Both the position numbers and the translations under genes were made by a program. DNA of 64,000 nt from Dipteris shenzhenensis (lineage: Eukaryota; Polypodiophyta; Polypodiopsida; Gleicheniales): assembly GCA_047967505.1 (NCBI GenBank), contig CM106538.1. The stretch is one strand, 5' to 3'. Each line of letters starts with the position of its first letter. Positions within the stretch are counted from its first letter, which is position 1. The notes below the pieces were generated by a model. It was given only the letters and a program-made list of their open reading frames with translations. It did no database searches and was not told the DNA's origin. Shown here in pieces: positions 46,330 through 58,489 of this stretch.

Positions 46330-46540
46330 CCTAACCTTGCAACTCCTCCTCCCCTCTCCTCCAACCTTGCAACCCATACTCTTCCTCTCCTCCTTCCTCC
46401 TCCTCCTCCCTTCTCCTCCTCCTCCTCCCTCCTCCCCCCTTCTCCTCTCCCTCTTCCTCTCCTCCTCCCTCCTCCTCCTCCCTTCTCCTCCTCCTCCTCC
46501 TCCCTCCTCCTCCTCCCTCCCCTCTCTTCTTTCCCCCATG
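46330..46540. repeat. Polypyrimidine CTC/TCC tract
   Basis: About 200 bp with almost only C and T on the plus strand, mostly (CTC)n and TCCTCCTCCC. It is a candidate triplex (H-DNA) former. The long Pro/Ser/Leu or Glu/Gly/Arg frames are composition artefacts. Confidence 0.92.
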
Positions 46541-46682
46541 CTCTTACACCTTCTTCCTCTCCCACTCCTATGCTCCCCTTAAACCCTTAGTTCCTCAACC
46601 CTTAACCTCCATGATCTATAAGGGAGACGAGTTCTCCACCATGTACTCTACTTTGAACCTTGGATCCTCCTTCTAAGCCTTT

Positions 46683-47341
46683 AACCTCTTCTAAACTCTC
46701 GAACTCTCTCTAAATCTTGGAACCTCCTTCTAAACCCTAAACCTCCCTCTAACCCTTAAACTCCTCCTAAACCCTTCAACCTCCAATGAAGGTGAAAGCC
46801 TTCATTACCTCAACCATGATGATGCACATTCCTTTCACACATGCATGCACTATGTTTGCTTACCACACTTAAGCCTATGTGTGTCACCAGAATGTGACAC
46901 GAGGTCCTACGCTACATGTATGCTACAAACGACAACCCCGATATATCTGTAGGTGACAAAAAGCCTCGGAACCTTGGATACTAAGAATACCCTACTCTTC
47001 CTACGGAAGCTGAACCTCTTCTAAACTCTAGAACCTCTCTCTAAACCTTGGAGCCTCCTTCTAAACCATGAACCTCCCTCTTACCCTTAAACTCCTCCCA
47101 AACCCTTCAACTCTAATGAAGGTGAAAGCCTTCATTACCTCAACCATGATGATGGACATTCCTTTCACACATGCATGCACTATGTTTGCTTACCACACTT
47201 AAGCCTACGTCTCTCACCGAAATACAACTTGAGGTCCTAAGCTACACATATACTACAAATGACAACCTCGATATATCTATAGGTGACAAAAAGCCTTGGA
47301 ACCCTACATACCAAGAATACCCTGCTCTTCCTGCAAAAGCC
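46683..47341. repeat. Tandem duplication, 330-bp unit x 2
   Basis: AACCTCTTCTAAACTCT starts copies at 46683 and 47013. Both contain AATGAAGGTGAAAGCCTTCA (a perfect short palindromic segment), CACATGCATGCACTATGTTTG and GATATATCT-TAGGTGACAA. The first part of each unit is itself a degenerate repeat of CTAAACCCTNNAACCTCC. Confidence 0.88.
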
Positions 47342-48100
47342 ATGGGAAAAAGCCAACCTTGGTGCCGCTGTCAAGGAGACTAGCATCTCAAGTAATGAAT
47401 AAACATACATAAGTATGTGCAAAAAACAAACTACTACAAACTTTCACAAACATAACACTCAAGGGCAAGGAGAGTAAAATTTTTTCCAACTCTAGCCAAA
47501 CATATCAACCCCAAGCATCAACCTTGGAGTACAACCTTAAGAAATTTGCTTTAATAAGCCACTTGATGAACAAATCAGGCTAGGTAATGGACCTGAATAC
47601 GTAAAGCTTGCAATTTTGATCATTTCACCTTTTTACAGAAAAGCGATCCGAGCTAACCATGAAAAGTTAGAACTCGGGAAGAGTTTAGGGTTTAACCCTA
47701 AACCTACACCCATTTCCTATAAAAGCCCACTCCACCCTCTCATTCTTCTTCTTTCACATCTTGTCTCCATCTTCTTCCCCATTCTGAGCCCTACGCAAGA
47801 CACTCCTCCCTCTCCATTGACCACCACCCTACTCCTATCCTCACATGGTGAGTTATTTTGAGCCCTTCTCATAGCAATAACCTAGCCATCCACCCACCGT
47901 CCATTCACCATCAACAATCCCGCTACATCGAGAAAAACTTGGAGAGATTTAAGCTGACTATCTCTTCCTCCTCTTGGGTTTCCATCAAAGTTTTCCATCC
48001 GTCAAGTTTTTCCCTCCCCTGTGATGATAGTGGGAGAGAGGGAAGGAGTCTCACTTGCGGCTTTCTCACATACACAATGGGGGAATACACACAGGTGGAG
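47342..48100. other. No gene; possible promoter-like segment
   Basis: 47690-47860 has AGGGTTTAACCCTAAACC, a TATA box TATAAAAG (47718-47725), then a pyrimidine-rich leader. It could be an LTR of unrecognised type or an old promoter. No reading frame follows that I can name. Confidence 0.35.
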
Positions 48101-48359
48101 GCTGAAAATATTTTTCCTCTTCTTAGTTTGTGAAAGCCAAAAGAACTCTAGTACAAAGAAATAGAAGAACCCTATATGTGGGTCTCAAACTAAACTCAAC
48201 TAACTAAGGTGGCATACTAACTGAGCCACAAACTAGAGTAGATAAGGATAGCTATCATCCATGGGTGGTGTACCAACTGCATCTATAGCTAACAAGTCGG
48301 TGACATAAATGCACAACGGTCACCCTGGCATATCGCGAGTGGAGCTCGATATCTCAACA
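48100..48359 (-). repeat. 3' LTR (partial definition) of copia C
   Basis: Read on the minus strand, the polypurine tract GAGCTCGAGGGGGAG (48360-48374) is followed at 48359 by TGTTGAGATATCGAGCTCC, a typical copia LTR start. The far end of the LTR could not be fixed, so 48100 is approximate. No second LTR or target duplication is present. Confidence 0.6.
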
Positions 48360-50792
48360 CTCCCCCTCGAGCTCAATCCCAATTCTTGCACACCAAGCAA
48401 GTCTCTAAACTTGCGCAGCTTCTCTGCGCCCAATGCCTTCATGAATATGTCAACTACCTGATCCTCTGTGCTGACATAAACTAGATCAATAAGACCTAGT
48501 AAAACCTTCTCCTGCACATAGTGATAATGCACCTCAATGTGCTTTGTTCTAGCATGATAGACTGGGTTATTTGCCAAGTGTATACTGCTCATGTTGTCAC
48601 AATAAATGACAACTGGCCCATCTGTAGATTGATGCATATCATAAAGTAGCTTATGCAACCAAGCTACCTCACAGGCAGCCATTGCTGCACCCCTCTACTC
48701 AGCCTCTGTGCTCGACAAGGCAACTGTAGGCTGTTTCTTACTGCGTGACTGCAGCACTCCCAAAAGAGAACACATATCGACTGGTAGATCGTCTATCAGA
48801 AGTACTACCAGCCCAATCAGCATCAGTGTATCCATGCAACTGTATCTAAACCCCAGCCTCATAAAATAGTCCATACTGCAATGTGGACTTCACATACCTG
48901 AGTATGCGTCTAGCCGCATCCAAATGCGGTTTCCTTGGAGCCTGCATAAACTGACTTACCAATCCAACAGCATAGCTTAAATCTGGCCTAGTAATAGTCA
49001 TATAAATCAAACTTCCTACTATGCGTCTGTACATAGTAGGGTCTTCCACCAGAAGCTCACCTGCATCTATGCTCAGCTTCACATTCTGCTCCAAAGGAAC
49101 TGAAATAGGCTTACAGCCAGTCATCCCATATTTGGACAGCATGTCCAATCCATACTGCCTCTGCAAGAGCTGTATCCCACTTGGTGATCTAATCACCTCA
49201 ATGCCCAAGAAATAACGCAGCTCTCCCAAATCCTTCATCTCAAACTTCTGCTTCAATAGCATTTTCACATGAAGGATATCTTCATCACTATCACCTGTGA
49301 TGATCAAATCATCAACATAAATGACAAGCAGCATAATCCCTTTCTCTATTTTTCTCACATAGAGTGAGAAATCTACCTTGGAAATCTGAAAACCAATAGT
49401 GACAAGATAATGTCCTATCTTGTCAAACCATGCTCTAGGTGCTTGCTTCAAGCCATACAAGGCTTTCTTCAACCTGCAAACAAACTTAGGATGAATAGCA
49501 TGAACATAACCTGCTGGCTGCTCCATAAAGACCTCTTCTTGCAAATCACCATGCAAGAAGGCATTCTTTACATCCATCTGATGTAAAGACCATCCCTTTG
49601 ATGCAGCCATAGCAATGACTGCTCTTACAGTTGCCATCCTTGCAACCGGACTGAATGTTTCTTCATAATCAATGCCATATGTCTGTGCATACCCCTTGAC
49701 AACTAATCTTGCCTTGTATCTATTCACAGAACCATCTGCATTGTGCTTGATCTTATAAACCCACTTACAGCCAATTGCATTCTTGTTTTTAGGCAAAGGC
49801 ACCAATTCCCATGTAGCATTGGCTTTCAAGGCATCCATTTCTTCATCCATGGCTTTCTCCCATTTTTCATTTCCCATGGCTTGCTCAAAAGAAGTGGGTT
49901 CTGGTTCCTGTATCACTTTGACCATATAGGCATAGTGAATGGCTGTAAATCCATCATATTTTAGCGTATCCATAGGATATCTAGATCTGGTAGACCTGTG
50001 CAAAATAGGCTCACTTCCAGGTGCTCTCAAAACATCCCTGATCTTCCTTACTCTAGGTGTAACAACAAAAGGAATACCCAACTCATCATCAATGCTCTGT
50101 TCTGAGCCATTGGATTCACCATCCACATAAGAGTGACCTGCATTCACATCAAACATGGGCTGATTTACCTTCTCTTTTCCTTTTCATGATACTTGCGTAC
50201 CACTATCTGCATTGCTTTGAGGAGATTCTCCTGATCTCAATCTACCTATCCATGGTGAAGTATGTGAACCACTGCTAGAGGACACTGTAGGTCCACTGAT
50301 ATTTTGTTACTTTTGCATTGAATTCTATGCAGCATTGCCATTTTGTGCATCTACATCAATCATCACATTTACTGGTTTATACCAGCTACTCATCTCATCA
50401 AAAAGAACATCTCTGCTCACTGTAAACTTACGAGAAGAAGGGTTATAGCATCTATACCCTTTCTGCTGCAGAGAATAACCAATAAAGACGCACTTCTCAG
50501 CTTTTGGATCCAACTTGGACCTCAACTCATCTGGCACATGAACATAGGCAATGCAACCAAAAATTTTCAGATGAGAAATGTATGGTTTCCTACCAGTATA
50601 CATCTCCTCTGGCATCATGCCATGTATCGCTGCAGTGGGAGTCCTGTTCATTATGTAAACTGCTGTAGCAACTGCTTCAGCCCAATAATAATCTGGTAGA
50701 TCTTTTTCATTTAGCATGGCCCGAGATACCTCTCCAATATGCCTGTTTTTCCTTTCTGCAAGTCCATTTTGCTGTGGGGTCCACTCACACAT
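48320..50792 (-). pseudogene. Truncated Ty1/copia element C: integrase end, RT, RNase H
   Basis: Minus-strand pol. 50792-50325: integrase C-terminal half (WTPQQNGLAERKNRHIGEV, WAEAVATAVYIMNRTP, LKIFGCIAYVHVP). 50156-48846: RT with CKWVYKIKHNADG, QMDVKNAFLHGDLQEE, LYGLKQAPRAWFD and YVDD (49308-49319). RNase H follows (YTDADWAG) to 48320 (HIEVHYHYVQE). Integrase and RT share one frame with only three stops between them. RNase H has a frameshift near 48740 and AEY changed to AE-stop. Gag, protease and the integrase catalytic Asp region are missing: the sequence switches to element D at about 50795. It is better preserved than E and clearly another lineage than A/B. Confidence 0.9.
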
Positions 50793-50799
50793 GAAGAGC

Positions 50800-53700
50800 C
50801 AATTGATCTAGAGGTGCCATTCTTTATGGCTGACCTCGAGTGGGATAATGAACCCGAAGAAGGTACCCATACCAATGATGGCTCATATTTTCCTTGGGAC
50901 CTTAAAACTGAGGCTGAGAATGCTAAAATTGAAGATCAAATCTTTGACAATGACCTAGCCATTCTGCATGCCCTAATGGCAGTCGAGCGCCCAAAAATTG
51001 AACCTCCAAAGTTGAATAGCAGAGCAGAAGATCCCACAAGAAAGATGGAGGGAATCACAGAAAAGCGAAGGCCAAACACTTCAATGAATTCAAATGAGTC
51101 CAAACAAGGATTGTCGAATTGTATCTTGCAAAGCCATCTCCCTCAAAATCAGAACCACCACCTCTTGAATGGTCCCCTGAGGGACTGGAAGGAGTATGCG
51201 AAGCAAATGAACCCTTACTTGGGAACACCTTACTAGTGGAAAAGTTACCCCACTATTCCCAACATAAGAAGTTTTGAAAGTATAAGCCACATGTGCAGAT
51301 GAAGCTCGATCAAAAGACTTCAGAAAAAGAAACTCAAAAAGAGCCTAACAAATTGGTAAATAAGAGTATGCCACCTAGTACACATGGCACATGTCAGGCT
51401 AGTTCAACACCATCAGAGGCCGATCTTTGAGAAGTGCCAGAGTACTTCAAGATTTACACAAGTGGCAGTGTCCCCATAGCAATGCCAAGACCACTAAGAG
51501 AATCTGAAGTTCAAGAAATCGACAGCATTGGAGAAACTCCAATCTATGAGGGACTGGAATAAAAATTGGCTTTCATTGGGAAACAACTTACACAGGAAGA
51601 TGAAACCAAACTCAAAGCACTCCTAATGGAATACCGTGACTGCCTAGCATGGTAATACAAAGAGATGAAAGGAATTTCACCAGACGTGGCAATACACATG
51701 ATACCTATAAGGGAAGGTGCCCACCCTAAGGTATGTGGACCTTATCGCATGAATCCTAAGTATGGCACCATGGTTTATGACTATCTATAAAAACTCTTAG
51801 ATGTCGGATTCATCCATGAGATAGAGCACACTGATTGGGTTTCACCCATTGTCATTGTGCCTAAACACAACAAGAAGCTCAGAATATGCATAAACTTAAA
51901 GAATGTAAATGCCACCACAATTAGGGATCACTATCCCCTACCCTTAACAAAAACAGTACTGGAAAACGTGGCAGGTTTCGAAATATATAGCTTCTTGGAT
52001 GGCTTCAATGGCTATAACCAAGTGCTAATTGCTCCTAAAGACCAATCAAAAACAGCATTTTCTATAGAATGGGGTATTTTTACATATAGAGTCATGCCAT
52101 TCGGCCTTTGTAATGCCCCAACCACATTCCAGTGAGTCATATTCATAGCTTTCAAGTCATTTTTGAATAAGTTTTTACAGGTGTTCTTGGATGATTTGTG
52201 CATCCACTCTGACAAAAAAGATGACTTCCAATGTCTTGAAGCAATACTAATCAAATGCAAGGAGTATGGCATCTCCTTAAATCCAACAAAATGCCAGTTC
52301 ATGGTCACGCACGGAGTTGTTTTGGGACACATCGTTTCTCAACATGGGATTGCAACTGACATGGACAAAATCAAAGTCATCATGGAATTGCCTCCTCCTA
52401 CAAATTCCAAAGGTGTACAGGTCTTTATGGGACATGCCGGCTATTATCGAAGATTTATCTTGTAGTATGCCATGATAGCCATACCACTTTACAAATTATT
52501 AGTGGGATTCGTATGGATAGAAGAGTGGAACCAAGCCTTTGAGCTTTTAAAGTGGTGCCTAATGACAGCACCCATCCTAATATCTCCTAATTGGGATATT
52601 GATTTTCATGTTCATAGTGATGGATCCAAGTATGCAATTGGGAGTGTGCCTTGTCAACCTGGTGAACATAAGAAAGACTATCCATTTTACTTTGCCAGCC
52701 AACAACTCAATGATGCAGAGGTCAACTATACCACCACAGAAAGAGAAGCCGTAGCAATTGTATATAGTGCTAAGAAATTTCGGCACTATCTACTGGCAAA
52801 TGATTTTGTCTTCTACACCGACCATCAAGCATCGCTTTATCTTGTGAACCGTCCATGTACAACAAGAAGAGTAACCAGATGGATCCTCTCATTTGAAGAA
52901 TTCAAGTTCAAAATAGTGGTCCGCAAAGGTGCCCAACACTACATTGCCGATCACATGTCTCGTGTCAAGTCGAGAGAAGAAGCCACTGGAGTAGAAGATG
53001 ACTTTCCAGATGCCACACTATTTCAAATAGATGATGTTCCAGAGTGGTGTGGAGATATCATTAGGTACTTAATGGCAGGAATACCACCCCCTGAAATGAA
53101 AGCAGTAGATGCCAGAAAACTAATTTTAAAGGCTCCACCCTATCAACTCATTAGAGAACAACTGTACAAGATGGGCAAGGACCAGGTATTAAGAAGATGT
53201 GTAATGCCTCAAGAGATCATGCCAATCCTGAGTGAAGTCCATCAAGGCATTGTAGGAGGACACTTCTAAGGGGAAGCCATAGCAAGAAAAGTCCTCCTCA
53301 TAGGCTACTGGTGGCCAACACTTTGGGCAGATGCCTATGAATATGTAAAAGGCTGTGATGTATGCCAACGGACTACTAAACCACAAAACAGAGACTTCAA
53401 TCCCCTAACAATAGTTGTTGCACTAAACCATTTGAACAATGGGGGATTGACTATGTGGGTCCCATCCATCCAGTAGAGTAAAGGGAACACAGGCACGCTA
53501 CATCATTGTGGCCACTGATTACTTTACAAAAATGGGCTGAAGCTAAAGCAATTAGAAAGGCAGATGCCAAAAGCATAGCAAGATTCTTATACAAGAATGT
53601 GATCACCCGATTCAGATGCCCCATTGAAATTATATTGGATAGAGGCACACATTTTGTCAATGAGGTAATCCAAGAACTCTTGTCTGGCTTTATGATAATC

Positions 53701-54295
53701 CACAGAAAAAGCACACCCTACTATCCCAAGGGAATGGACAGGCCAAATCCACCAACAAAATATTATGCATTATCCTCACCAAGGTAGTAGAATCACAACA
53801 TACTGATTGGGAAGAAAAACTAAATGCAGCCTTATGGGCATACTGAACCACACTCAAGGTCAGTACAGGGAACATGCCTTTTCAATTGGCGTACCACCTT
53901 GAAGCTATGGTCCCACTAGAATTTGCAATACCAAGCGTATGCATAGCAGTATAGGAATGCATGGGAGATCATGAATCCTTGAAAGAAAGACTCTATCAAC
54001 CGGAGAAGCATACAAAGACAAGACCAGTCACCTACCATGCCATGACAAATGAAAGCCACAAAAGAAAGGCATGGTTTGATAGAAATCTTAAAGCGAAAGA
54101 CATCAAGGAAGGTGACTTGGTCTTGTTATACAATTTACAATTCCAAAGTACACAAGGGGAAACTGAAGTATCTAGGTCAAGGACCCTACCGAGTAAGAAA
54201 GATGAAACCCATTAGATCTATGCTACTAGAAACATTGGATGGAGTCCAATTCAACACAACAATAAACGAGAGCTGACTAAAGCACTACTACTTCA
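50800..54295 (+). pseudogene. Ty3/gypsy element D: pol region
   Basis: Plus strand. 50800-51236 is an acidic linker. RT at about 51560-52465: SPIVIVPKHNKKLRICI, FLDGFNGYNQV, TYRVMPFGLCNAP and catalytic FLDD (52184-52195, variant of YLDD). RNase H at 52472-53020 (HSDGSKYAIG, YTTTEREAVAIV, YTDHQASL). Integrase at 53160-54290: HHCC zinc module (HQGIVGGHF ... CDVCQR), core ATDYFTKWAEA and DRGTHFVNEVI, and C-terminal EGDLVLLYN / GQGPYRVRK. RT before RNase H before integrase is the gypsy order. Stops at 51653, 52133, 52463 and 53267 and frameshifts near 53425, 53530 and 54150 inactivate it. Gag and protease are absent; the left end abuts copia C. Confidence 0.9.
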
Positions 54296-54800
54296 ATACG
54301 CAAGCCATCCCCAATAAAAACAAACATTTGGGAAACCCAAGTCTTCCTTATTTAGGATTAGATTGTATCATGAGCACTCACTTGCATATGTAGTCTTCGC
54401 ACATATAGGTAGCATCAATTGATTTCAACCTAGGGCTCAGAAGTGATGCCTGAGTTCTAGCTGTCCTATGAAATCCCAACAAAAAAAATATTCATATAGT
54501 TAGTCCATAACTGGCTACTAGGTCACGTGCACTCACACGCTTTCACTTAGACACATAATCGATTGCATAAATAATTGTGCCATACACTTTCATTCCACAC
54601 TCTCAAAGCATGTGTAAAAATAAGATCTCTGACAAACACACACAAATGTCATACATGCATGCCAACTAATATAATGATCAATAGTACTCCATATGCACAT
54701 GGATGCAGGTTCAAAAAAAATGCCACCACTAAAGAGGATGCACAGAAAATGTCCTCCAAAGTTTGTAGCCATCTACATCCTCTCAACCATGATGACCACA
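54296..54800. other. Spacer after gypsy D pol
   Basis: AT-rich, with repeats of CACTCACA/CATACA type, and no frame of note. It probably belongs to element D between pol and its extra reading frame. Confidence 0.4.
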
Positions 54801-54807
54801 GGCATTT

Positions 54808-55233
54808 GTGGTCCATAGCGATAGCTCTGAGGAGGATTCAATGCATGACCAAGAAGAACAAATGCCACCCCAGTCATCATTGGCCTACACAACCATTAAC
54901 GGGGCTCAGTCATTGGAACTTGTGTGGCCACCTACATTGACTTATGCTCTTCCCAAGGCAACAACACCTTACTTGGAGCAAAAGGGTTTGGGCTGTTTGT
55001 ATGAGAGCCTAAAATCCTTGGAGGACAGTCCTACAATGATGACATACATCAGGGACTTTCTCCATTCTTACCACTCCAGCAATGCAAAGGTTGGCAAGTA
55101 CAGTACCATCACTGTACATCAGAACCCACTTAACATTAACCTCGATAATACAGTCATTCAAAGGGCCTTCTCACTCCTAACACAACGTGCCAAACACCCT
55201 ATATGGCTTGTTGATGCTAAATTTCTGAAAGTA
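54808..55233 (+). pseudogene. Extra reading frame behind gypsy D, part 1 (before copia E)
   Basis: Open frame of about 140 codons without an ATG at its left edge, so its true start is unknown. It begins acidic (HSDSSEEDSMHDQEEQ), then a globular stretch (TPYLEQKGLGCLYESLKSLE). It is cut at 55233 by copia E. The frame continues beyond E at 60756, across the insertion. I do not recognise the family. By position it is an additional ORF after gypsy pol, as reported for Athila/Tat-type lineages, but the homology is unproven. Confidence 0.5.
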
Positions 55234-55238
55234 CAGCC

Positions 55239-55962
55239 TGTTAGATATCAATGCTCCACTCTCATGTAACTACGCGGGAACCAGCTAACTCTACTTGTAA
55301 GCCCCCCATATGAGGAGAAGGCATTTGAGTAGCTCGGTTATCCAGTAGGTCTTGGTTTACACCAGATGGGGGCCATGTGTGGCCTGATGGCTCGACGGCT
55401 TCAGATAGAGTTGGTACACTGCCAATTAGGCTACATGCAAGTGCGGGAAGGCATCCCATGATTGACCGCATTGAGGGTAGACGGAGCATTTCCCAGGGCA
55501 ACCCACTCTCAGGTTGCAGGGCCCATTTGGAGTCCTAGATGATCTTGGATGGCTGTGGGCCGAACCATAGGTTAGTTGCTCTATTTTGTGCATCGGTTCT
55601 ATCGTGTGGTTGGTGGCCTATTTCAAGACCGACCTCCAGTCGACCATTTTGGGTGGACTGGGTCGATCACCCAATTGAGCCTAACTGACTATGACTGGTG
55701 GCTATATAAGAGTGAGCCCGTGAAGCCCATTTCATCATTGGCTATAGCAACCCTGATTCCTTAGCATCCAGCCTCCGTCCTCTACTATTTCTAGCTCACC
55801 ATCGAAGCTTCTTTCATAGGAGCGCACGGTTGGGAGGCAGCACCATCTATTGTATCAATTCTACAGTAATCAAATTTTTGATTCTCCATACTATCTATTT
55901 TTCTCTCTTGCATACGAGATCCTGTTATCTGTTGAACACAGACATTGCATTATTTTCTTACA
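55239..55962 (+). repeat. 5' LTR of copia E
   Basis: TGTTAGATATCAATGC to TTTTCTTACA. TATA box CTATATAAG at 55702-55710. It shares CCCCCCATATGAGGAGAAG with the solo LTR. Confidence 0.95.
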
Positions 55963-55976
55963 TGGTATTAGAGCTT
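55963..55976 (+). promoter_or_regulatory. Primer-binding site of copia E
   Basis: TGGTATTAGAGCTT directly behind the LTR, one mismatch in the first twelve bases from the tRNA-Met site TGGTATCAGAGC (a C to T change). Confidence 0.88.
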
Positions 55977-56032
55977 GGACTCTAGCAAGAAGATTTGGTA
56001 GTGTGTTTCTTTTTGTGAGCAAATTGTGAGAG

Positions 56033-57056
56033 ATGGCCCAGCCCGCAAGTCTGCGAATCCCACCGTTCAGCGAAAGAGGAAAGTTGGACGGCTCTAACTA
56101 TCCACTCTGGAAGTTCAAGATGAAGACCATCCTAAGCACATACAATCTTTGGGACACTGCTACTAGGGTGGATGTGAGGTCGGTTGCGAGACCGGATCCA
56201 GCCAATGCAAGACAACAGATAGTACCAACTGTGGATCAGATTCACACATGGACAAGAAGAAATGCAGATGCACTGTGTTCTATTATCTGCAGTGTAAGTG
56301 ATTCCATCATGGCATTAATTCAACATGTTACTATAGCGGAGGAGGCATGGATGATCTTGAAAAATCAGTATGAGACCAGGAATCTGGAGACTCAACTTGC
56401 GAATGAGAAACTGTCTAAGTGTGAAGCAACAGAGAAGCTCATCACCATGGTGAAGAATCTGTGCGATCAGATGACTGCGATTGGCATCACCATCACCAGT
56501 GAGAATCTAGCACGAAGGTGCATACGGATTCTACCACCAAAGTACGACGGTCTTGTTATGGCATTCAATATGCAGAATAGAAATTCACCTCTCAACTTTG
56601 AGGATTTTAGTGTGGTGCGATGCTTCTAGAGGAGGAGATGCATCAAAAGATGAGGACTGCGGCTTTCTGGACTGGATCAAAGAAAGGTAAGCGTAAGGAC
56701 TCTGGTAACCCATCTTCTTCTGATGATAAAAAGAGAAAGAAGAAGATCAAGTGCTTCTATTGCAACAAGGCAGGGCACAAGCAGAATGAGTGCTACAAAA
56801 AGATTGCAGATGAGAAGAACGGAATGAGAAGAACGGAGTAAAGAAAGAGTCTAGCAACAGCATGCAGGCAGTACCAATAGAGCTGTTCATAGCAATTGAG
56901 GAGATTTGCATGAATGCAGTTCATGTACCTGCAGATGAATCTTGGATTATTGACAGTGGTGCATCGCACCACATGACCAGTCAGAAGGATTGGTATACCT
57001 CTCTACAGCCGATAGGGAATGACATCCTGGTAGCAGTCAGCAATGATGCAAAATGA
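56033..57056 (+). pseudogene. Gag and protease of copia E
   Basis: ATG at 56033 (MAQPASLRIPPFSERGKLDG). Gag domain with LDGSNYPLWKFKMKTIL and WMILKNQYETRN to 56629, where a frameshift occurs. The next frame (56620-56841) carries a basic stretch and an intact zinc knuckle CFYCNKAGHKQNEC. Another frameshift follows, and the protease motif SWIIDSGASHHMT lies near 56939-56977 with the catalytic DSG intact. The protein ends early at 57056. Confidence 0.9.
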
Positions 57057-57249
57057 AAGGAAAAGGTACGATTGCTCTCAAGTCAAATGGAGTTGTAAAA
57101 TAGTTGTCCGATGTTCTTTATGTGCCAGATATCAAGAGAAACTTGTTGTCCGTTTCTGCAATCACGAATCGGGACCTCAAAGTTCAATTCCATAAGAATG
57201 GTGCACAGATTCTGGATCTTCAAGGGAAGGTCATTGGTAAAGGTACACA

Positions 57250-58170
57250 ATGCAACAACATCTAGAACTCTCAACTTTTAGTGCTCAAGCCAATGTGAAG
57301 AACACTAAGCTGTGGCATGAGAGGTTTGGTCATCTAAACCTCAGTTCTTTGAAGGAGATGTATAAAAGTGGAATGATTGCAGACCTACCAGAAATTTCAG
57401 ATCTGCCCGATGTATGTGAAGCTTGCATGATGGGCAAGTAGCATCGGCATCCCTTTCCTAAAGAGGCTAGTAGGGCAAAGGCTCCTCTAGAGCTCATTCA
57501 CACGGACCTCTGCGGAAAGATGGAGATGGAAGCTTTGGGTGGTTCCTACTACTTTATGACGTTGATCGATGACTACAGTAGAAGGATATGGATATATTTC
57601 CTGAAGACTAAATACAAGGCTTTTAGTAGGTTCAAGGAATGGCATGTAATGGTCGAGAAAGAATCGGGGAGGAAGGTGAAGAAATTGAGATCAGACAGAG
57701 GTGGAGAGTTCACATCGACTGAATTCAAAAGTTACTGCAAAAGTCACAGGATCAAGAGGTAGAAACCCTCACCACATACATCACAGCGAAATGGAGTAGC
57801 AAAACACAAGATGCGCGTCATCTGGGAAATGGGCCGGAGTATGATGAAAGGGAAAGATTTGCCAAAGACTTTCTGGGCTGAAGCATGTAACACTGTAGTT
57901 TACATTCTCAATTGTAGCTACACGAAGACTGTGAATGGGGGATGACTCCACTGCATGCCTTTTTTGGTAAGAAACCTTCAGCTGCACATTTCAGAGTTTT
58001 TGGATGTGATTGTTTTGTGCATGTCCCTAATGCTACCAAGACCAAATGGGAACCGAAGAGCCGGAAGTGTATTTTCTTGGGCTACAGTGAAGAGGCGAAG
58101 GGTTACCATCTCTATAACCCTGTTACCAAGAAGGTAATAGTAAGTCATGATGTGGTCTTCTCAAAATAGC
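57250..58170 (+). pseudogene. Integrase of copia E
   Basis: Pre-integrase segment LWHERFGHLNLSSL and CEACMMGK, a stop at 57439, then core HTDLCGKMEME, FMTLIDDYSRRIW, RSDRGGEFTS. A stop follows at 57760, then NGVAKHKM, WAEACNTVVYILN and, after a frameshift, FRVFGCDCFVHVP and CIFLGYSEEAKGYHLYNP. Confidence 0.9.
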
Positions 58171-58489
58171 CGCATCAATTGGAGGAGGATGCTTCCTTCC
58201 CAGACAACCAGGACCAGGATATCCATCGAGTACCACCACCAACAGCAGACCAAACTCCCCCAATGGTGCTTGGGAGGATTGAAGATAAAGAAGATGAAGA
58301 AGAGCCTACAGAACCACAATGGCAACGGCCATTCCCGAAGTGGGTAAAGTAGCTTTTGGATAGCAGAGAACCTCCAGCCATTGAGGAGGAACCATCTGGT
58401 CCAAGAGATTAGAGGAGCAAAGAAGGGCACAGGAACACTTGGTCAACTATGCCTTGATGATAGAGGTGATCCATGCTGATGAACCCAAG

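Noticed and set aside
46143-46590. Glu/Gly/Arg-rich and Pro/Ser-rich open frames on both strands
   Set aside because: Created by the CTC/GAG tract; no start context, domain or codon signal.
54590-54940. Frames at 54.6-54.9 kb as a separate gene
   Set aside because: The 54575-54940 frame is in a different phase from the supported accessory frame and is His/Thr/Cys-rich without any motif.
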